Assembly: GCF_018139545.1 (NCBI RefSeq)
Contig: NZ_JAGSPJ010000004.1
Location: 186,001-250,000 of the forward strand
DNA length: 64,000 bases
Origin: Affinundibacterium fentianense
GTDB lineage: Bacteria > Pseudomonadota > Gammaproteobacteria > Burkholderiales > Burkholderiaceae_D
Direction of reading: 5' to 3'
Every line of letters begins with the position of its first letter. The stretch's first letter is position 1. The notes under the pieces are model-generated. The model worked only from the letters and a program-made list of their open reading frames with translations. It ran no database searches and was not told where the DNA came from. Position numbers and translations under genes: made by a program. Positions 56,301-64,000 of this stretch are shown here, in pieces.

Positions 56301-58439
56301 TTAAAATCTAGTCTCAAAATTTATTCCTATCCGACGATTTGACAAGGCCTTTTCTAATGTCGTGATCTGATTTTGAAAATCTTGGTAGTGGTTCACCGAA
56401 ATTTGATCTTGCCCTAAGAGATTATTCATCGTGAGGCGTAACTTAGCATCGCTACTGACTTTATATGAAAGATAGCTATCCAAACGCCGTTGCGGCTTGC
56501 TATAGCTGCTCAAGTACACAGTGCTTCTTACGTCTCCTTCGGAAGCGAAGTTAAAAGCTGAGCCTAAACTCCAAGTGTCATTTGGTTGATAATCGATTCC
56601 AAGATTGGCGGTTATTCTTGGTTGGCCTAACAATCGATTGTTAGGGCCAGGCACATTCAAAACGCTTGACCAGTTACGCCCAAGATTCGCTTGCACGGCA
56701 ATATGGTTAAGGTCCTTCAATAATAAATTTAGAGGAAATTTGACGTCAATTTCTATTCCCTTTGCTTGGGCCTTACCATCATTATTTGGTTGACTCACCC
56801 ATCGATTATTTACGAAGCGTAAATCTCGTTGAATTACATTCTGAATTTGTTTTGCATAAAACGATGCGGAGAATTTGAGTCCGTCCTTACCGAAATGTTC
56901 GAAAGCACCATCGACGCCCAAGGCAATTTCGGGCTTCAAACGATAATTGCCAACGAAATCTGGATAGATAACACTATTGTTTGCACCCCGAAAGTTGTCC
57001 GACACCAGTTCACGGAAGTTTGGATTTCTAAAAGTTCTGGCAAGTGCTAGACGAACTTGGTTTTCTTTATTATTTTCAAATTTCAGCAAGGTTTGATAGA
57101 TGGGACTGAAGACATTCGTGTTACTCACCCACGGCATCACTTCTACATCGGTTACCCGAGTTTGAAAACCTTCCCATCTAAGCCCAAAGTAGTTGGACCA
57201 CAAAGGTGTCGTTTGCCATTCATCTTGTGCATAAGCCGCCGCACGATAGATGGTGATGTCTTGTGATTGCACGCCGCCATCAACCGAATGAAATTCTCTC
57301 CCTAGATCCCAACCAGTTTTTACTTGATGTCCTTGAGTCAGTGGGCTCTCAAAGTTTCCGAAAAACTTGACTGTGGTTTGCTTATCATCGAATTCCTTTT
57401 TTACCACAGAAAAACTGGGAGCTCCTTGATTAGCATAGTCGGTCTGGCTTTGTTTCGAACTTGCGCTGTTAACCCCAAAATTTACCGACATCTTTGCATC
57501 GCCACCAAACCGATGATCTAATTTAGCGGTCGATCCAATTGCGAATCTCTGATCAGAATAATGTGTTTCATTTGCACTCTTCACATTTGAGGTTTGATCC
57601 TCAGTTAACCCAATTCCTGTGGTGCGAATATCAATCGGTTGAAAATAGACGCTATTGGAGATAGTTAATTGGTCGCCATTTCCAAGCGTCCAAACGAATC
57701 TCGGCTCGATATTAAGAGAAGGGAGTGTCGCTTTGCGTGTTAACTTCGTGTTTTGTTTCGAGAGAACATGATCTCTCAAATTGATGCTCTCAACGCTCAG
57801 GTACTTATTCTCACCAAGTCGTGCATCAGCAATTCTCATCCCAACATCATAAGCAAATTGTTCCGTTTTATCGCTAAACTGGAGAGAAAGATTTGAAAAC
57901 AGCGTATCGCTACCCCAGCGGTCCACTGCCACCTTCAGATTGCGCTTTACAAATTTCGCGATTCCTCTAAGGACAATGTTGATTGTTCCACCGATTGCTT
58001 GCGTGCTATGTTCTGCGGTCGCAGACCGTATGATTTCAACTCGATCGATTTGGTTAAGATTTAAGGTATCGATGGTAGTGCCTCTGAGCAAAGGCTGCCC
58101 ATCGACAAGAATCTGCGTATAGCCGTCTAAGCCGTTTAAACTGACGATGTTTCCTTTGACCGAAATGCCAGACTGTCTTCTCAATACCTCGACTAAATTC
58201 GTATCTCCAAATTTCTCAATTTCCGCACGGGTGACTATCTGTTTCATCGCGGTGTCATCCCGCTTCGCATCAAACTTGCGGCTTTTTACTTCGACGCTCT
58301 GCTGCGTTTCATTCGTCACACCAGTAGCTTGCCCTTCTTTTACTTTTTCTTGTGCATACGTGTTTGAAGTACTCAAAAATAGAAAGCAAATAGATAGATA
58401 TGCGCACGTTTTTTCTATTTTATTGTTCGAGTTTTTCAT
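56301..58439 (-). CDS. TonB-dependent outer-membrane receptor
   Basis: 712 aa. A signal peptide (about residues 1-29) is followed by the plug: RAEIEKFGDTNLVEVLRRQSGISV, ILVDGQPLLRG, IDRVEIIRSATAEHSTQAIGGTINIVL. The barrel ends in GINFETRF. It is a paralogue of the receptor at 29326, with the same plug order and a similar 700-residue length. The nucleotide composition is more AT-rich than that paralogue. Ligand unknown; siderophore-type import is the usual role. Confidence 0.9.
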   Translation of the reverse strand: MKNSNNKIEKTCAYLSICFLFLSTSNTYAQEKVKEGQATGVTNETQQSVEVKSRKFDAKRDDTAMKQIVTRAEIEKFGDTNLVEVLRRQSGISVKGNIVSLNGLDGYTQILVDGQPLLRGTTIDTLNLNQIDRVEIIRSATAEHSTQAIGGTINIVLRGIAKFVKRNLKVAVDRWGSDTLFSNLSLQFSDKTEQFAYDVGMRIADARLGENKYLSVESINLRDHVLSKQNTKLTRKATLPSLNIEPRFVWTLGNGDQLTISNSVYFQPIDIRTTGIGLTEDQTSNVKSANETHYSDQRFAIGSTAKLDHRFGGDAKMSVNFGVNSASSKQSQTDYANQGAPSFSVVKKEFDDKQTTVKFFGNFESPLTQGHQVKTGWDLGREFHSVDGGVQSQDITIYRAAAYAQDEWQTTPLWSNYFGLRWEGFQTRVTDVEVMPWVSNTNVFSPIYQTLLKFENNKENQVRLALARTFRNPNFRELVSDNFRGANNSVIYPDFVGNYRLKPEIALGVDGAFEHFGKDGLKFSASFYAKQIQNVIQRDLRFVNNRWVSQPNNDGKAQAKGIEIDVKFPLNLLLKDLNHIAVQANLGRNWSSVLNVPGPNNRLLGQPRITANLGIDYQPNDTWSLGSAFNFASEGDVRSTVYLSSYSKPQRRLDSYLSYKVSSDAKLRLTMNNLLGQDQISVNHYQDFQNQITTLEKALSNRRIGINFETRF

Positions 58440-58451
58440 TGTTGGTTTTGC

Positions 58452-58530
58452 GATCTCAATTTCCCGTCTGTTTAATCACGGTCAAGTCTGCGATGGTAAA
58501 AGAACGATGCCAAATGTAAGGTATGACTAC
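58452..58530 (-). repeat. RAYT-element relic (right end)
   Basis: It matches 51118-51196: CTCAATTTCCCGTCTGTTTA and CAAATGTAAGGTATGAC, the 5' margin and terminal repeat of the element. It lies directly upstream of the TonB receptor start. Confidence 0.65.
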
Positions 58531-58618
58531 TTTCTATGTTACCCACCACCCGCTAGGTACAAATATGCTACAGACTGTCGCGGCTCACATCAGCTCGACA
58601 CAAGCTGCAAACCTAGAG

Positions 58619-59593
58619 CTATTTCTCCATCCCTCCCTGAGAAGCTTTCAAGAGTTCTTTATCAACCGCCTTTTGAGATTCGTTCTGAAATAAAAATTGC
58701 CCCAACGAAGTCTTACAAACCAGCCTGCCAGAATCACTTGAATCTATCGCACTAAGCTTTTCCGACCTAATTTTATTCAAATACTTGAAACACTCTCCTT
58801 CCTTGGCTATTTCATTACGTTCTTTGACGACTAAATTTGAAAAAGCGTGTGCATCTCCTGTTGGACATGACGCATTCATCCAATAAGCACTCTCAAGCAT
58901 TCGCACTATTCTCTCTTTATACAAAATCAATAAGTCGACCAAATTAATCACAGACTCAGTGTCTGTAATAAATTTCTCAGTAGCCGCCTTACATGAAAGC
59001 TTCTCTTTTGATCGAGCTATAAATTCATCCAGACTCTCTACTTTGCGACTGACCAATAAATTTGCTGCATACTCCGTATATTCAGAGACGACGTTGGACT
59101 TTTCGGCCCCCATCACTTTCGTTATAGGATTTTTGCATTCGGCCTGAGTTTTACGCCAATGTTCAGCCAATTTTTGTCCTTCTTTCAAATCCGCAGACAA
59201 TGCATTTTGTCGCTTCTTTACTGGAAGATCTCCATTTACAAATATGTCCTGCCAGCGGCTATTGATGATCCTCCTTATCTCATCGTACTCAAATATACAA
59301 TTATTGGCCGTTGCAGTCTCGATATTGTTAAAAGCAATCTGCCTATTTCCAGCAGCTATTTCACTATTAGCACCAGCGCAGCTATGAGCTGCTTTTTGCC
59401 ACAATTCAGCCGCCAATTTGTATTCATTACGAGCGTCGATCCACCTCTTTTGATCGAATACGAGTTTTGCCGTGGATGCAGCGTTCTTCGCTAATGCAAA
59501 AGCACCCTCACAATTGCTTTCCATAGCTTGAACAGGCAAGGAGAAAAGACAGATGAATGCAATCAATAATTGGTGTAAATAGTTATATTTCAT
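58619..59593 (-). CDS. Hypothetical exported helical protein
   Basis: 324 aa from the ATG at 59593. A signal peptide (MKYNYLHQLLIAFICLFSLPVQA) is followed by a mostly helical chain with about ten cysteines, including pairs that could form disulfides (SNCEGAF, AHSCAGANS, NNCIFEY, AECKNPI, LSCKAA, NASCPTG, GECFKYL, VCKTSL). The first part looks TPR-like (WIDARNEYKLAAELWQKAAH). No family is recognised. The frame is open to 59641, but that longer N-terminus lacks a signal. Confidence 0.65.
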   Translation of the reverse strand: MKYNYLHQLLIAFICLFSLPVQAMESNCEGAFALAKNAASTAKLVFDQKRWIDARNEYKLAAELWQKAAHSCAGANSEIAAGNRQIAFNNIETATANNCIFEYDEIRRIINSRWQDIFVNGDLPVKKRQNALSADLKEGQKLAEHWRKTQAECKNPITKVMGAEKSNVVSEYTEYAANLLVSRKVESLDEFIARSKEKLSCKAATEKFITDTESVINLVDLLILYKERIVRMLESAYWMNASCPTGDAHAFSNLVVKERNEIAKEGECFKYLNKIRSEKLSAIDSSDSGRLVCKTSLGQFLFQNESQKAVDKELLKASQGGMEK

Positions 59594-59892
59594 GTTTAGT
59601 GTTCGAAAAAGAGTCGATCTCAACAGACAAAGAAACAGCAATTCGTTGGCTCAATCTTGGTTTAAGATTCAAAGTTTTAGGTGTATTTTTATACACGCCT
59701 CTACCAATGCATGTTTTGTTAAAGCCGATAAATGCTTTTATTTGAGTGCAGATAATAACAAGCAGGATCCTCAATCTGCCACGCTCAAGTATTGCACAAA
59801 AAATCATAAACGTATCGTAACGTTAACGCTTTTCGTGTATCTATCCAACAAAATAATTACGCAATATAAATTTTGAAGTGAAATCGTATTTT
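59594..59892. other. Intergenic region without recognisable gene
   Basis: About 300 bp of AT-rich DNA before the decayed RAYT copy. Short frames on both strands have no family resemblance. Confidence 0.4.
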
Positions 59893-60709
59893 TTAAGGAA
59901 GAATGGGTAACAAGCCTTACATTTGAAATTCAATAGTCAAACAACACCACGCTCTTTCTGTTTCACTGCCCGACTAACCGTCGCGTAACTTACACCAAAA
60001 TGGCTACCGACTTGCTCGAGTGTGTAGTGCCCACTTAAGTAGGCAAGTGCCATATTTTCGTTTCGCGTATTTCCCAAATTGGCAAAGTAAACCAATGGTT
60101 TGATCGGGGCTTGTTTTTGTTTTTTGGGGATGTCTTTGAGTGACTGTTCGGGATCGAGCTTGCATTGCACATCCAGTACAAAATCGTCGTCGCCGAGATA
60201 AATTTGGTTCTTCAGGCTCTGCCAAGGAGAAGGCTGTCCTTTGCCTTGCTGTACAAATTCACGATAGCGCTGCTGTGCGATATGCTTGGTCTTGGCAAAT
60301 CCACCCAGAACCCAATCGGTCGTTAAACACGCAGCACCATCTACCATGCCTGCGGTAGCGCGATAACTGCTCCACGGCCAATCTTTAGCGCTGCGAACCA
60401 TGCCAGCACGTACGGGATTTAAGGCGATGTAGCGCGCCAATTCAAGCAGGTAGGGTTCTTTCTGCACTCGCTTTAAATCGCCCCTGAAAAGCATGACCGA
60501 CGCGCTGATAGTGCCGATTGACATACTGGGTATAAGAACCATTGAGCAATTTCATACCGTCAGACAAACTTGCGCGGTTTGTTTCAATCAACAGGTAGTA
60601 GTGATTGTCCATCAGACAGTAAGCATGACAATACCAATCATAGCGATCTACTGCGATTTTCAACAGCGATAAAAACTGCTGGCTATCATCGTCATTGCCA
60701 TACAAAAAT
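59893..60709 (-). pseudogene. Frameshifted, 5'-truncated RAYT transposase copy
   Basis: About 90 percent identical by eye to 50272-51040. A 5-bp deletion at about 60467 shifts the frame after GHAFQGRFKA, splitting the protein, and the first 27 codons are missing: similarity stops at GTCATTGCCATA and is replaced by an unrelated palindrome. The left end (CAAGCCTTACATTTGAAATTC) is also degenerate. HUH residues remain (HYYLLIET, the second His changed to Tyr). Confidence 0.9.
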
Positions 60710-60760
60710 GGGGTCAGTTCCAACATTCAAACATAGTGTATGAATGTTAGAACTAACCCC
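60710..60760. repeat. 51-bp REP-like palindrome
   Basis: GGGGTCAGTTCCAACATTCA / TGAATGTTAGAACTAACCCC, with a few mismatches and a 9-nt loop. It abuts the truncated end of the RAYT copy. It is related to 49515-49570. Confidence 0.75.
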
Positions 60761-60771
60761 TTGCTGTGCTG

Positions 60772-60820
60772 TGGTTCGACCTCTTGACTACTGGGGCTAA
60801 TTAATGGGTGACCCCGTGCT
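60772..60820. repeat. Direct repeat copy A (with 63389-63432)
   Basis: TGGTTCGACCTCTTGACTAC followed by TGGGGCTAATTAATGGGTGAC. A related copy lies at 63389-63432, on the other side of the FG-GAP gene, in the same orientation. Confidence 0.65.
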
Positions 60821-60827
60821 TCAGATT

Positions 60828-62756
60828 TCAAAACCTAATGACATAGGTATTCCATGCAAATGCGCCAACAATACTATTATTATACAGAGTGAACCAAACA
60901 GTATCCTCGTTCTTGATTTTGACCAAATTCAATTGCTGCATACTCGGGTAGGACAGCGTTTGAACTTGCATGGTGCCACTTGGATTATTTGACGCTCGCA
61001 AAAACGCAATCTTATTTTCAACGAAAATAATATCTAAAATATCACCTTGTGCGCTACATGGGAGTGTAATTCTCGCATCGTCGGAAAAACTATTGTGACT
61101 ATTTAGAAATATTGTGAACGGGATATCCCAAGGACTAGTTCCTGGAGTTGACTGACTTATCTTACTTGGGTCTACATTCCAGCCTAAGTTATTCTCACTG
61201 CCATACACTGCCAAATCAAACAAACCATCTTTATTTGCATCAATAAAATCTAAACTCCAAATCGATTTACGATTCGTACTGGGTGGAAGTTTATCCTGCA
61301 CATCTGAGAAACTGCCATCATGATTATTTTTCAAATATGCTAGTCTCCCAAGCACTGGCGGTGAAGCAAGTACGATATCTGCATAGCCATCATTATTAAA
61401 GTCGGCTGCAGCTGCACCATGGCAATAACAGTTTAGTTCTAATTGAAAATTCTTATACTTTCCATCAGCCTGACTTAATAAATATCTTGGCTTTTCACCT
61501 TGTGGAAAACCTTGGGGTATTTCCCCATCAATCCCGTGACAAGCAACAAAGACATCTGGCTTTTTATCACTGTTAAAATCAGCTACGATAATTTTTCGCG
61601 GACTAATACAACCAGTTCGAGCATCATCTCCGATTAATTTTTCAGTCTGATCTATCCAACCACCTTTGCCATCGGAATGAAAAAAATAGATTCGACCTGC
61701 AACGGTCGATCCAAATCCATTTCTGCCAGCAAAAACGTTGGTTGCAGCAACCATCGAAATGGTGCCATCTTGAAAGAAATCTCCATAAGCATGTCCCGCA
61801 GTTATTGCCTCATCTTTTACATACTCATTTGAAATAGGCATTATTTGTGGAGCAATGTTTATATTCTTTGCATTGAGATAAGAAGTACGTTGTACCGGCA
61901 CTGGTGCAGTCCTTAAGTCTTCTATTTGCCTAAAAAACCAATCGATCTTCCCAAAGGCTTCGATAGCCCGGCTTGTATCAATTGGAGTAACAGCGCTTAC
62001 GATAGCGACAGTTTTTCTAATTGACTCCTCTGGAGCCTGATAAGTAATTCCCTGCTGGATAGAAATGAGATTTGCTACAAGCAGTTTGTTATCTAAATGA
62101 TCCGCAACGAATCCATAGTTCTTGTCTCCTTTAAACGTATGTGCGGAATTCAATATTGTTCTCACTAACGTACCACGAGTTGCTGTACCATTTGATAACT
62201 GAAAATTCCAATAGTTGAGACCTTCTTGATCAACACTCTCCCTTCCAAGTACATTTCGGTAAATAACTTTGATGAAATCGGCATTGGTCATGCTGTCGGT
62301 GTATCCAGTTACTTCCGAAAAATTAAGTCCGGCACGATAAAACGATTCTCCTATTTGATCAAAAGTCATTCCCGCAACTTTTCGACCAATCCAATATTCG
62401 AGCCCATCCGCGTCAGGAATTCTACTGAAATAGGCAATATAAAGTTCAATGATCGCATTCATGTCTGTTACCGGAATTTTTCTATATGCTTCACCCATTT
62501 TTAAATTTACATTCAGATCGACGAATCTAAATACATCCGCCGAAGTGAAAATTTGAGAAACACCATTTTTATCGGTAACAACAAATGAATCACTTTTCTT
62601 TAAAATTGCATAATCTGAGCGAGGACCATCGAAGGTAATAATCGATTGAGTTGATTGAGGAGCCGGAGCTAGAGTAGCGCTCAGAGTTGAAGAGTCACCA
62701 CCACCTCCACATGCAGTGAGAAGAGCGACTAATATCAATGAGAGTTTGGTCTTCAT
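60828..62756 (-). CDS. DUF4214 and FG-GAP repeat lipoprotein
   Basis: 642 aa. The lipobox is LTAC (Cys16) followed by GGGG. Residues about 40-280 are the DUF4214 module (AIIELYIAYFSRIPDADGLEYW, GESFYRAGLNFSEVTGY, NADFIKVIYRNVLGR), homologous to residues 50-300 of the protein at 16175. The C-terminal part has FG-GAP/VCBS-type repeats: IVADFNSDKKPDVFVACHG, AAADFNNDGYADIVLASP, DFIDANKDGLFDLAVYG, with DxNxDG calcium loops, forming a beta-propeller that probably binds a surface or extracellular polymer. It is probably surface-exposed. Confidence 0.86.
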   Translation of the reverse strand: MKTKLSLILVALLTACGGGGDSSTLSATLAPAPQSTQSIITFDGPRSDYAILKKSDSFVVTDKNGVSQIFTSADVFRFVDLNVNLKMGEAYRKIPVTDMNAIIELYIAYFSRIPDADGLEYWIGRKVAGMTFDQIGESFYRAGLNFSEVTGYTDSMTNADFIKVIYRNVLGRESVDQEGLNYWNFQLSNGTATRGTLVRTILNSAHTFKGDKNYGFVADHLDNKLLVANLISIQQGITYQAPEESIRKTVAIVSAVTPIDTSRAIEAFGKIDWFFRQIEDLRTAPVPVQRTSYLNAKNINIAPQIMPISNEYVKDEAITAGHAYGDFFQDGTISMVAATNVFAGRNGFGSTVAGRIYFFHSDGKGGWIDQTEKLIGDDARTGCISPRKIIVADFNSDKKPDVFVACHGIDGEIPQGFPQGEKPRYLLSQADGKYKNFQLELNCYCHGAAAADFNNDGYADIVLASPPVLGRLAYLKNNHDGSFSDVQDKLPPSTNRKSIWSLDFIDANKDGLFDLAVYGSENNLGWNVDPSKISQSTPGTSPWDIPFTIFLNSHNSFSDDARITLPCSAQGDILDIIFVENKIAFLRASNNPSGTMQVQTLSYPSMQQLNLVKIKNEDTVWFTLYNNSIVGAFAWNTYVIRF

Positions 62757-62821
62757 TTTGAATCCTTGTTATAGGTATTTTATGTTTCTTCGATAGTGAT
62801 CTTACAGACTCGGCATTTAAT

Positions 62822-63130
62822 TTAACGATCTGCTTCAGCAAATTTAGAAAGCTCATTAATTAGGGCGCGATCTTTTACCCAAGAAATTCCGTTTTGAAGA
62901 TTACTCAGACGATATACAGCAGCATCACTAGCGTTGAGAGTGTGCCATCCTTTTTTAATTGAAAAACGAGCCGAATAGGTTACCACCCAACATTTTATGC
63001 GGGGCCGTGGTTGATTCGATTTAAATGCTCCGTACTTTCCGATGTCACCGTCCAAGCTTACTTGCGGAACATTTGCACCTTCTATCTCGAAAGTATGTAT
63101 GACGCGTTTCTTGCGGGGGAGTTCTGACAT
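62822..63130 (-). CDS. Small hypothetical protein
   Basis: 102 aa, basic. It has KKRVIHTFEIEGANVPQVSLDG and CWVVTYSARFSIKKGWHTLNASDAAVYRLSNLQNGISW, which look like a small beta-rich fold then helix. No family is recognised, and no clear ribosome-binding site is seen, so this is a tentative call. It lies between two copies of a direct repeat. Confidence 0.4.
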   Translation of the reverse strand: MSELPRKKRVIHTFEIEGANVPQVSLDGDIGKYGAFKSNQPRPRIKCWVVTYSARFSIKKGWHTLNASDAAVYRLSNLQNGISWVKDRALINELSKFAEADR

Positions 63131-63510
63131 TCACACACTATTTGAAAATGTTTGAGGCCCCCCTTCTTTTCAGATCTGCCCATTAATTGGACACAAAGCG
63201 GTACTGAGATACTTCTGGAGTAGCAGTGCTACTTGGGCGAAAACAGCAACAGCATTTTCGCTAGAACCACATGGGTGACTGGTGCGATTCACGCAACCAC
63301 ACATTGAAGCAAAAGGCACGACAGCATTTTGAAACGAATGTGCGATGGCGTTACAGGAAAATTTTTATCGCGGTAATTTGCGAGTATTTGGTTCGACTTC
63401 TTGACTACCGGGGGCTAATGGATGACTCCTTGATTTTTTTATTTAGACTTTATCCAAAATCATTGTTACTGTTATGATGATTATTTTAATTAACTTGTGT
63501 AGGTTTCCAA
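63131..63510. other. Region with decayed repeat, no gene called
   Basis: 380 bp upstream of the ATPase gene. It contains the direct repeat at 63389-63432. The rest (63180-63380) resembles nothing I recognise; it has the look of decayed mobile DNA. Confidence 0.4.
63389..63432. repeat. Direct repeat copy B (with 60772-60820)
   Basis: TGGTTCGACTTCTTGACTAC followed by CGGGGGCTAATGGATGACTCC. It corresponds to 60772-60820 with a 4-bp deletion and some changes. Confidence 0.65.
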
Positions 63511-64000
63511 ATGCGTAAACTAGTAATTAAAGATTTTTCATGTATCGCAAAAGCTGAATTGGATTTTAGTCGGGTAACGGTTCTAATTGGGCCACAGGCT
63601 AGCGGAAAAAGTATTTTGTGCAAACTAAGCTACTTTTTTATCGACATTTTGCAGGAACAATCGAATTTAGTGAGCGATCACGAAAATCTCGATTCGTTTA
63701 CAAAGCAATTAAAAATTAGGTTCTGCGAATGGTTCCCGCCATCTGCTTGGGGTGATAAGAAATTCAGCATCGATTTTTTTGCTGGTGAATATTCTGTTCA
63801 ACTGAGCAGAAAAACATACAAGGGTATGGTCAGCGAAGATTTTCGAGTGAAATACTCATCTGCGTTCGAGCAACAGTATAACGAAACGTACTTACAAGTT
63901 AAGAAATTTCTATCTAGACCCAAGAAGAACGAATCTGACTTTTTTGAGATTGAGTGGGAAATTAGACACCTGTGTGAAAAATCATTGTCTAAAGTTTTAG
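63511..64000 (+). CDS. AAA/SMC-like ATPase, partial at window end
   Basis: The 163 codons visible are open to the last base. The ATG follows GTAGG 6 nt upstream. The start MRKLVIKDFSCIAKAELDF and Walker A GPQASGKS (28-35) match the ABC-type N-terminal half of AAA_15/OLD-like or RecF-like ATPases. These are often parts of defence systems such as OLD, PARIS, Gabija or Septu, but the second half with the signature motif and nuclease domain is beyond the window. It lies in an AT-rich, repeat-bounded region. Confidence 0.75.
   Translation, partial: MRKLVIKDFSCIAKAELDFSRVTVLIGPQASGKSILCKLSYFFIDILQEQSNLVSDHENLDSFTKQLKIRFCEWFPPSAWGDKKFSIDFFAGEYSVQLSRKTYKGMVSEDFRVKYSSAFEQQYNETYLQVKKFLSRPKKNESDFFEIEWEIRHLCEKSLSKVL

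Noticed and set aside
63271..63477. 68-codon frame before the ATPase gene
   Set aside because: It lies over the direct repeat at 63389 and has no family resemblance or ribosome-binding site.
1..64000. CRISPR array, rRNA, tRNA
   Set aside because: I saw no regularly spaced repeats and no tRNA or rRNA sequence by eye; a tRNAscan or Infernal run would be decisive.

Overview
The window looks like a chromosomal segment of a betaproteobacterium of the order Burkholderiales, plausibly Oxalobacteraceae (for example Undibacterium). This is inferred from the dksA / COG0523 GTPase / zur cluster, the DUF6279 and DUF3016 type envelope proteins, the moderate GC content and the gene style; no rRNA or tRNA gene is present to confirm it.

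Layout. 0-9 kb is mainly core: dksA, a zinc-homeostasis pair (zur and a COG0523 GTPase), tdk, a lipoprotein, an S9 peptidase and a 732-aa OsmC-YcaO fusion. 9-21 kb holds a sigma54-driven nitrobindin-like protein, a diguanylate cyclase, small DUF proteins, a parallel beta-helix protein, an alpha/beta hydrolase, two lipoproteins (one a 941-aa DUF4214 protein), a Na+/H+ antiporter and a GNAT enzyme. 21-34 kb is accessory and envelope-related: a HigBA-type toxin-antitoxin pair, a MerR-MFS unit with a textbook MerR promoter, an AraC regulator beside a serine hydrolase, a DUF5694 protein, a TonB-dependent receptor, a second serine hydrolase and a SOUL protein. 34-47 kb is signalling: a BLUF photoreceptor, a chemoreceptor, a sigma54-driven MACPF (perforin-like) protein, a DUF3016-like protein, a PAS-GAF-GGDEF cyclase and a LytS/LytTR two-component pair followed by an acyltransferase. 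47-64 kb is a patchwork of a DapA-family lyase, a Phd/ParE-type module, an orphan phage/eCIS tail-tube protein, a RAYT transposase element with many decayed relatives, a Tat-exported amidase and a duplicated fragment of it flanking an unknown gene set, a second TonB receptor, an FG-GAP/DUF4214 lipoprotein and the start of an AAA-type ATPase cut by the window end.

The most interesting signal is a pair of near-identical sigma54 (-24/-12) promoters 28 kb apart, one before the nitrobindin-like gene and one before the MACPF gene. Both upstream regions also carry the motif TTTACAYGTC, so the two genes look like members of one undescribed sigma54 regulon. The MACPF protein has no visible export signal and ends in three roughly 90-residue repeats. 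Other notable points: a DksA that lost three of four zinc ligands next to zur; a perfect 17-bp palindrome before zur; a decayed RAYT family of at least seven copies or fragments; and an orphan contractile tail-tube gene.

Limits: all family assignments are from motif recognition by eye. No database or structure search was run, and start codons were chosen from ribosome-binding-site context.
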